DNA of 58,517 bases, taken from Candidatus Obscuribacter sp. (GTDB lineage: Bacteria; Cyanobacteriota; Vampirovibrionia; Obscuribacterales; Obscuribacteraceae). Below are positions 52,942-58,517 of this stretch, piece by piece. The DNA lies in NCBI GenBank assembly GCA_021772135.1, contig JADYXQ010000115.1, positions 1 to 58,517 on the forward strand. The letters are read 5' to 3'. Every line of letters starts with the position of its first letter. Position 1 is the stretch's first letter. The notes below the pieces were generated by a model. That model searched no databases. It was not told where the DNA came from and was given only the letters and a program-made list of their open reading frames with translations. A program made the position numbers and the translations under genes.

Positions 52942-54219
52942 CTATGTCTGCTGCGGTTTTTGCACTCTAACAATCAAGAGCAGCAGCACTGCCAGTAATA
53001 TTACAAGAATTAGCGGGTAATATGGGCCCATTAAAATTACCGGGAAGAACGAAAAACCGACATAGTAGAGGTTGCAGATCCACCAGAGATACTTTCGCAA
53101 CGGCAGCATTTTGGCCCTGACTTGATTATCAAAGACATCTGTATTAACCATGAAAGCCATGAGCGCCAGGCCGCAAAGATCATAGAAAAGAAAATGCGGC
53201 ACCACCAGCGGCAGTACAAAAAGCCCAATCAAAAAAGTTAGAGCCGTTGCTTGTTTGTATGCCTGTGTGGCGGGTTGCTTATCAATGCAATTGGGCACTG
53301 GGCGCCAGAGGCGGATGCAATAAACTAACGCTCCAAGACCAATTAAAGCCGCTCCTCCGTACGCATAAAGTTTCACTTTTTCGCGGGCATCAAAATCGAA
53401 AAATTGGAGAATCACGGCCGGCAAGCAAGTAATGATTGCAGAAGCGGGTCGGTATCCTGCGCACGAGTAGCAGGTATCTGACATTTTGATACTTTGCCAG
53501 AAAGCAATGAGCATATCGCTGCCGGTCAGTGCCACTGTTAGTAGTGCCATGCCCGCCAGGCCGCAAATTAGTCCGGCAGTTGCTTTAGGTCTTCTGGTGA
53601 AGAAAAGCGCACCGCAAACAAGTAAGGCGCAGGGCAAAAATTGCGGTTTCATATAGAGAGTGCCAAGCACCAGTCCGGCTAAAAATTCTTTGCGCTGCAA
53701 AAGAAACTTATAGGCCAGAGTCAGTGGCAGCAAACCAAATAAAATGCCCAGCTGACCAATTAGCAGTGTATGGAAAATCGGACAGAACAAGAAAATCACA
53801 GTGAGATCCTGGATTTTTTCTTTTAAGGCGGGCCGGGCAAAAAGCCAGGCGCAATAAACAGCTGCGGCGACATTTATAAGTTGCCAGAGAATTAGCGATG
53901 CCTGGGCTTGAAGCAAGGCGAAAGGGGCGAAAAATAATGCAATCAGGGGGCTGTACATATAAATGGCCACATAGCTTTTAGCAATGGCCGGAAATGTTTC
54001 GTGAGTAAACTTGTCAAACGGAGCGTTGATAAAGGTGGTCATATTGGCCGGAGTATAAATTTCGGCAATGCGACCAAGTTGAGCTAACTTGCCCGCCGGA
54101 TAGAAAGTAATGAGAAAGTCGCCGGCTTGCATCAGTACCGGCTGCACCAGAACGATATAACTTGGCAAAAGGGCGAGAAAGATTGCCAGAATCGTCATCA
54201 ATTTTGAAAATAAAGGCAA
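52942..54219 (-). CDS. GT87-like (DUF2029) membrane glycosyltransferase
   Basis: 425 aa with about ten hydrophobic segments. 'GDFLITFYPAGKLAQLGRIAEIYTP' at the first loop, 'YMYSPLIALFFAPFALL' and 'GLVLGTLYMKPQFLPCALL' match the DUF2029/GT87 pattern of mannosyltransferases that use polyprenyl-phosphate sugars (for example in mycobacterial lipoglycans). The acceptor here is unknown. Part of the minus-strand run with cobS, 80 bp downstream of it. Confidence 0.8.
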   Translation of the reverse strand: MPLFSKLMTILAIFLALLPSYIVLVQPVLMQAGDFLITFYPAGKLAQLGRIAEIYTPANMTTFINAPFDKFTHETFPAIAKSYVAIYMYSPLIALFFAPFALLQAQASLILWQLINVAAAVYCAWLFARPALKEKIQDLTVIFLFCPIFHTLLIGQLGILFGLLPLTLAYKFLLQRKEFLAGLVLGTLYMKPQFLPCALLVCGALFFTRRPKATAGLICGLAGMALLTVALTGSDMLIAFWQSIKMSDTCYSCAGYRPASAIITCLPAVILQFFDFDAREKVKLYAYGGAALIGLGALVYCIRLWRPVPNCIDKQPATQAYKQATALTFLIGLFVLPLVVPHFLFYDLCGLALMAFMVNTDVFDNQVRAKMLPLRKYLWWICNLYYVGFSFFPVILMGPYYPLILVILLAVLLLLIVRVQKPQQT

Positions 54220-54299
54220 GCTGGCTCCTGTTTAAAAAGCGATCGTACCATCCGGTTCAGGTTCAAAATGAAACGATAACGTTTCAGTTCGCAAAAGAA

Positions 54300-55088
54300 T
54301 TACCCACAAAAACTCCCGCTCACCGCCAGAGCAAAAGCCACCAGGGGCAATGTTTCGCTTAATTCAACTACAGCGCCGTAAGTGTCGCCGGTATGACCTT
54401 TTAAAATTTTATCCAAATAGGCACCCACAGCAAATCCAGAAGCAGCGGTGAGGCCGATGAAGAGCAAAAGCAAGGTGGAAGAATGCCCTTTAAATACGGC
54501 AGTCAAAAGCAAAACTAGGGGAATAACTGCCGCCCAGAAAAAATCTTGAGGAAAGAGAGTGCTCTCGTGCCACGCTTTTCCTTTGCCGCTTTCGCGGGCA
54601 TACTTATAGTTGCCGATGGCCCAGGTCTCAACCAATCTGGCAAAGCAGGGGCTAAGTAGCAAAAGTAGTGGCATCTGTTCAGGCACCGCTGTAATTAAGG
54701 CAGAGAGAGCCGCTATTTTCAAAGCGATGGTGCAAATGCCGACAATTACGGCAAAGTTACCCACCCGCGGGTCATGCATAATTTCAAGCGTGCGCTCTAA
54801 ATTTTGATGCGAACAAATACCGTCGGCTGTGTCCATCAAACCATCAAAATGTAATCCGCCTGTGACAAGCAGCCAGAGCACCACAATTATTGTGGCGCTA
54901 AGCAGTGGCGGAACCGATAGTGCCTGCAGGGCGATGCAGCAGGTGGCTAGAAGCATGCCAATTAGCGCTCCCACTGCCGGCAAATATTTGGCTAGCCCAA
55001 TTGGTTCTGCGTCGGCCGGAATAAATTTGGACAGCGGAAAAATAGTGACGTAAGCGATTGTTTGCAGTAAACGCCTGAACCAGCCCAT
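54300..55088 (-). CDS. cobS: Adenosylcobinamide-GDP ribazoletransferase
   Basis: 262 aa, seven or so hydrophobic segments. Joins adenosylcobinamide-GDP to alpha-ribazole (phosphate), the last assembly step of cobalamin, in the membrane. Conserved metal/pyrophosphate blocks 'GGLHFDGLMDTADGI' and 'GHTGDTYGAVVELSE' are intact. No cobU, cobT or cobD lies in this window, so synthesis or salvage genes must be elsewhere. Starts 1 nt after the TPR gene stop. Confidence 0.95.
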   Translation of the reverse strand: MGWFRRLLQTIAYVTIFPLSKFIPADAEPIGLAKYLPAVGALIGMLLATCCIALQALSVPPLLSATIIVVLWLLVTGGLHFDGLMDTADGICSHQNLERTLEIMHDPRVGNFAVIVGICTIALKIAALSALITAVPEQMPLLLLLSPCFARLVETWAIGNYKYARESGKGKAWHESTLFPQDFFWAAVIPLVLLLTAVFKGHSSTLLLLFIGLTAASGFAVGAYLDKILKGHTGDTYGAVVELSETLPLVAFALAVSGSFCG

Positions 55089-55089
55089 T

Positions 55090-56355
55090 TTAAGGTTGCT
55101 CTAAGTTGGGTAGTTCGGCTGTGTATTCAGGTCGATTAGGAAAAGCTTCAGCATTTCCCAACACCAACAGTCGTCTTTTGCCCACATAGTATTCCACTGC
55201 TTCTTGAGTTTCGCGCAAGAGGCTGGGATCTGACTCAAGGTCGCAGGCCCTGGCGTAAATTTGCTCGGTGATGGCGCTGACGTCTTTGTTCGATTGATCG
55301 GCACCTTCCCAGGGCATGACGATGTCGTGTGCCAGGCATCCGATAATATCGGGCACCAGGGGCAGTGGCTCCACCGGGCTCAAGCTATAAGCAAATAAAC
55401 TGCGCTTCAAACTGTTTTCGATAAAAGCGCCGTGCGGTCCTAAGATGTCTGTAGTCCAGCACATCAAAAGCATTACCTGGTCTGGCCGGTGCGGCCCTCG
55501 GTAAGCATCATAGGTCACTTCCATCAACTGGCTAAGGGCATTGGTAATTGGCCGCGAGCGCAATGAATAATATTCCACCGCTTCAGTTTCAATTGAAAGC
55601 CCCGCCAAAAGGCCCCGCAAAATTACCAGCATTGAGGCAATTTGCGTAATGTCATCTTTCAATTCTTGTGGCTTAATATCAGGACGCAAAAGTATGGTGC
55701 CGTAGAGGGCGTAGAGCCAGTCGCGATTGTTTAACTGCTTTTTGCCGTCGAGACTTTCCAGTCTGGCTAAAACCAACTTGCGATGTACCAGTTCTGTTTT
55801 TTCTTCATCGCTATTGGCCAGGCTGCTCATCTCGGTAATCAGTCGCCGGGCGCCTTCGCAATTGCGCTCGAGTGTTTCGCAAACACACAAATTAAGCAGA
55901 GCGTCAAAGTCGTCCTTTAAATTGGCCGCCTGAGCAAAATACTTGCGCGCTTCTTTAAAACGCTTGAGCGACATCAAAGAAAAACCCAGTTCGTAATTGA
56001 CCAGTGGGTCGTCAGGCAGCTCGCGGTGCAGTTCTTTGAGCAGCATAGCCGCCAGTTCATGCTGGCATATTTCAACCAGAGCGTAACCGGCTTCAAAAAT
56101 TTCTTGATGGTTTTTATATGGTGCAATAGCGTCGAGTTTTTTGGCAAAATTATCCAACTTGACGGCAATTTCTTCTCGACCGAGTTCGCGCACCAGTTCG
56201 GCAAAAAGCCGCACTGCCTCCTGGTCGTATGTGTTCTCGAGCCAATATTTAGCGACTTTCGTGCGGCATTGCTCCAGCAGTCCCTGATCAAAAAGACGGC
56301 GCGCTTGTCCGAGCTCCGAGTTATCTTCAGGAGCACCAGGTGGGGCGAAGCTCAT
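55090..56355 (-). CDS. TPR-like helical protein of unknown function
   Basis: 421 aa if begun at ATG 56355. A TTG at 56370 or one at 56418 overlapping the lipA stop are alternatives. The N-terminal half has TPR-like helical pairs ('DPLVNYELGFSLMSLKRFKEARKYFAQAANL'). The C-terminal half is helical without a recognisable fold, with 'IIGCLAHDIVMPWEGADQSN'. It sits between lipA and cobS with almost no gaps, so it is cotranscribed with them. Confidence 0.6.
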   Translation of the reverse strand: MSFAPPGAPEDNSELGQARRLFDQGLLEQCRTKVAKYWLENTYDQEAVRLFAELVRELGREEIAVKLDNFAKKLDAIAPYKNHQEIFEAGYALVEICQHELAAMLLKELHRELPDDPLVNYELGFSLMSLKRFKEARKYFAQAANLKDDFDALLNLCVCETLERNCEGARRLITEMSSLANSDEEKTELVHRKLVLARLESLDGKKQLNNRDWLYALYGTILLRPDIKPQELKDDITQIASMLVILRGLLAGLSIETEAVEYYSLRSRPITNALSQLMEVTYDAYRGPHRPDQVMLLMCWTTDILGPHGAFIENSLKRSLFAYSLSPVEPLPLVPDIIGCLAHDIVMPWEGADQSNKDVSAITEQIYARACDLESDPSLLRETQEAVEYYVGKRRLLVLGNAEAFPNRPEYTAELPNLEQP

Positions 56356-56414
56356 ATTTTCGTCGCTCAACGCCCGGCCCCCGTTAGCAAAAGAACCATA
56401 TAGATAGTTGTAAA

Positions 56415-57401
56415 TCAAAGCTGGTTGGCTAACTCTTCTGCGTGATAGGAGCTGCGTACCAGTGGCCCTGAATGTACCATCTTAAAGCCGATGCTCCAGG
56501 CGTATTGTCCAAGGTCGTCAAATTCAGCCGGTTCAACGTAGCGTTTGACCGGCAGTTGATCGCGAGTCGGTCTTAAATATTGTCCGAGGGTAAGAAAATC
56601 GCAACCTACGGCGCGCAAGTCGCGCAGCACCGCTTTGACTTCGTCAAAACTTTCGCCGCATCCCAGCATCAGGCCAGATTTGGTGGGGATTTGCGGCGCA
56701 ATTCCTTTTGCCATTTGCAAAACCGCCATGGAGCGATCATATTTTGATCCTGGTCGCATGGTCTTGTAGAGCCGGGGCACCGTCTCGGTATTGTGATTGT
56801 AGACAACCGGCTCAGCAGCCAGCACAATTTCCAAACACTCGCGCCGCCCCTGAAAATCAGGAGTGAGCACTTCTACGGCTACGCCTTCAATCGCGCCCTT
56901 TATAGCAGTAATGGTGCGAGCAAAATGATTGGCGCCTTGATCGGGTAAATCATCTCGGTTGACTGAGGTCAAGACCACATGGCGAAGATTCATTTGCCTC
57001 GCAGCTTCGGCTATGCGTGCCGGTTCACCGTCATCAAGCGCTTCGGGAAGGCCCTTATTGACGGCGCAAAAACGGCAGGTGCGGGTGCACAAAGCACCCA
57101 TCAACATAAATGTAGCTGTACCTTTACTCCAGCATTCGCCTTTGTTGGGGCAGCGGCCGCTTTCGCAGATGGTATTCAATTTCTGTTCTTTGAGAATCAG
57201 TCTGGTCTGGCGATTTTCTTCAGTGTTAAGCACTGTGCGTTTGACCCATTCCGGCAGCCGCAGTGGTTTTTCTTCATAGCCTTCGCCTTCTTCGCGAGCA
57301 CCACGGGAGCTTATTAAAGCGAGGCGCTTGGCTTCTTTTGTTAAGGCCGCAATTGAGGCAGTGGGGTCACTTTTGTTTTCTTGAGAAAGAAGATCAGACA
57401 T
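56415..57401 (-). CDS. lipA: Lipoyl synthase
   Basis: 328 aa radical-SAM enzyme that inserts two sulfurs into octanoyl groups on lipoyl domains. Both iron-sulfur sites are visible: auxiliary cluster 'CESGRCPNKGEC' and the radical-SAM motif 'CTRTCRFC'; 'HNTETVPRLYKTMRPG' and the late 'GPLVRSSYHAEE' with its conserved RSSYHA serine are also present. No lipB is adjacent. First gene of the minus-strand run. Confidence 0.97.
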   Translation of the reverse strand: MSDLLSQENKSDPTASIAALTKEAKRLALISSRGAREEGEGYEEKPLRLPEWVKRTVLNTEENRQTRLILKEQKLNTICESGRCPNKGECWSKGTATFMLMGALCTRTCRFCAVNKGLPEALDDGEPARIAEAARQMNLRHVVLTSVNRDDLPDQGANHFARTITAIKGAIEGVAVEVLTPDFQGRRECLEIVLAAEPVVYNHNTETVPRLYKTMRPGSKYDRSMAVLQMAKGIAPQIPTKSGLMLGCGESFDEVKAVLRDLRAVGCDFLTLGQYLRPTRDQLPVKRYVEPAEFDDLGQYAWSIGFKMVHSGPLVRSSYHAEELANQL

Positions 57402-57470
57402 TTCGCGCCTTCAATTTGTATGTCTAGCTATAGTTCGACTAATAACCTGATTCTAGTTGATTGAGTTGTA

Positions 57471-57501
57471 GAATGAATCATCAGTTTCTAATGATTCATT
57501 C
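57471..57501 (+). promoter_or_regulatory. Perfect 11-bp inverted repeat upstream of tpiA
   Basis: GAATGAATCAT (57471-57481), loop CAGTTTCTA, ATGATTCATTC (57491-57501). It ends 10 nt before the GGGAGA Shine-Dalgarno of tpiA, so it is an operator or an mRNA hairpin able to affect translation. AT-rich with no U-run, so an intrinsic terminator is unlikely. It also lies in the lipA-tpiA divergent gap. Confidence 0.65.
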
Positions 57502-57524
57502 ACTGAAGTATCGGGAGAAAACAC

Positions 57525-58364
57525 GTGGGTAAAGGTCAATCAAGCGACGCCAAGCGCAAAACCATCATTGCCGGCAACTGGAAGATGAACAAAACGGTCT
57601 CCGAAGCCGCCGCTCTGACAAAGTCAATTGTCGAGGGGTTGGCCACAGAACTTAAAGGCGAAGCTCTTCCTGAAATAGTGCTTTGCCCAGCTTTCCTCTG
57701 CCTTGCTGAGGTGTTAAACCAAGTTAAAGGTTCACCTTGCAAAGTCGGCGCACAAAATATGGATTACCGCGATAGCGGTGCCTTTACCGGCGAAATCGCG
57801 CCTCCGATGTTGACTGCCATGCATGTGCAGTATGTGTTGATTGGCCACTCTGAGCGCCGTCAGTTTTTCGGCGAAACTAATGAGTCGGTTAACCTCAAAG
57901 TTAAAGCGGCTCTGGCTCACGGTCTTACACCAGTAATGTGTGTGGGCGAATTGCTTGAGCAAAGAGAAGCCGGTCAGGCAGACGATGTTGTACGCGAACA
58001 AGTGGTTGCCGGCCTGGCTGGCATTACTGCCGAACAGATTGCGCAAGACGGCGGCGCCAGAATTGTGATCGCCTATGAGCCGGTCTGGGCTATCGGTACG
58101 GGCAAAAATTGTGAATCTCCTGAAGCAAACCGCGTCTGCGGGCTGATTCGCGCCATTGTCGAAGAACTTTATAGCGGCACCAACATCTCTGCCGGCACCT
58201 CAATCCTTTACGGCGGCTCGGTTAAGGCTTCCACCATCGATGAGCAAATGCAGCAAGAACACATTGACGGTGCTCTAGTTGGCGGTGCCAGCCTGAAAGC
58301 CGAAGATTTCTTGCCACTCATTAAAGGTGGAGCAAAACGGTTGAAGAGTTTTTCTCACGCTTAA
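57525..58364 (+). CDS. tpiA: Triosephosphate isomerase
   Basis: 279 aa, slightly longer than usual (about 250) because of a 10-residue N-terminal extension and a short C-terminal tail. Interconverts DHAP and glyceraldehyde-3-phosphate. 'AGNWKMN' with the active Lys, 'IGHSERR' with the catalytic His, 'AYEPVWAIGTGK' with the catalytic Glu and the phosphate loop, and 'LYGGSV' are all present. GTG start with GGGAGA upstream. No gapA or pgk is adjacent. Confidence 0.97.
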   Translation: MGKGQSSDAKRKTIIAGNWKMNKTVSEAAALTKSIVEGLATELKGEALPEIVLCPAFLCLAEVLNQVKGSPCKVGAQNMDYRDSGAFTGEIAPPMLTAMHVQYVLIGHSERRQFFGETNESVNLKVKAALAHGLTPVMCVGELLEQREAGQADDVVREQVVAGLAGITAEQIAQDGGARIVIAYEPVWAIGTGKNCESPEANRVCGLIRAIVEELYSGTNISAGTSILYGGSVKASTIDEQMQQEHIDGALVGGASLKAEDFLPLIKGGAKRLKSFSHA

Positions 58365-58441
58365 AATCTCTGATTAGTTAAGAGTTCTTAGAGATAGGCA
58401 CAAATGCTCCCCGAATTCGGGTCATGAGAACCCGGCCGTAT

Positions 58442-58447
58442 TATAAT
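58442..58447 (+). promoter_or_regulatory. -10 element of tRNA-Ser
   Basis: TATAAT 14 nt upstream of the tRNA start. A CGGGT/ACCCG hairpin lies just before it; no clear -35 is seen. Confidence 0.6.
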
Positions 58448-58461
58448 TTCCACGGCCATTT

Positions 58462-58517
58462 GGAGAGGTGTCAGAGTGGTCGATTGTGCAGTCCTGGAAA
58501 GACTGTCTGCGCTAAAA
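58462..58517 (+). tRNA. tRNA-Ser (anticodon GGA), cut by window end
   Basis: GGAGAGGTGTCAGAGTGGTC... is a serine-type 5' half. Anticodon stem CAGTC/GACTG with loop CTGGAAA gives GGA at about 58495-58497. The variable arm, T-arm and 3' acceptor lie beyond the window. Confidence 0.9.

Overview
This is about 58.5 kb of bacterial chromosome with densely packed genes on both strands and moderate GC (near 50% by eye). I see no insertion sequence, prophage, plasmid module, rRNA or CRISPR array. Housekeeping genes give the frame: rpsU, aspS, yifB/comM, mdh, lspA, rluD-type, murA, lysC, ltaA, lipA, cobS, tpiA, a complete tRNA-Leu(GAG) and the 5' part of a tRNA-Ser(GGA). Between them lie many secreted or membrane proteins of unknown function with TPR, PDZ, VWA, VIT and MshEN-like domains. 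GTG and TTG starts are common. There is no photosynthesis gene. The mix (LspA plus lipobox proteins, one small lipoprotein-type cytochrome c, VWA/VIT proteins, MshEN repeats, a cyanobacterial-type Pho-box-like array) would suit a non-photosynthetic relative of Cyanobacteria (Vampirovibrionota/Melainabacteria, Obscuribacterales-like). That placement is an impression, not a result.

Layout. 1-265: structured non-coding region. 266-3542: GNAT acetyltransferase, NCS1 permease and a convergent MFS exporter. 3659-8618 (minus strand): a large VIT/VWA secreted protein with a structured leader, two overlapping unknown genes, rpsU with a hairpin leader, and a membrane protein. 8829-16149 (plus): aspS, a TPR lipoprotein, yifB, a serine hydrolase, a carbohydrate-binding-like protein and a secreted unknown. 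16158-25208 (minus): small genes, a membrane protein with a truncated paralogue beside it, a DHFR-family reductase, then an overlapping four-gene operon around a GH38 alpha-mannosidase, and a PDZ protein. 25298-30130 (plus): an 11-bp tandem-repeat array, mdh, then a run holding lspA and a RluD-type synthase. 30148-33936: a DUF151 protein, tRNA-Leu, a small unknown gene, a HerA-like ATPase and a membrane protein. 34572-38370: murA-lysC-ltaA. 38512-44860: a four-repeat MshEN-TPR protein, a three-gene exported cluster (two paralogues plus PDZ-VWA) and an M48 protease. 45080-52931: an unknown protein, sugar porter, SDR, FMO, histidine phosphatase, coiled-coil membrane protein and a single-MshEN protein. 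52410-57401 (minus): a lipA-TPR-cobS-GT87-unknown operon. 57471-58517: tpiA behind a perfect 11-bp inverted repeat, then tRNA-Ser.

The best candidates for something undescribed are: (i) six or seven tandem 11-bp repeats resembling a PhoB/SphR-type array ahead of mdh; (ii) the exported cluster at 41131-44026, where two adjacent proteins share an LKGQ...VRNYxNFGG C-terminal motif and a PDZ-VWA protein follows; (iii) the four-fold MshEN-TPR protein, which may bind c-di-GMP; (iv) nested, mutually exclusive hairpins ahead of the VIT/VWA gene.
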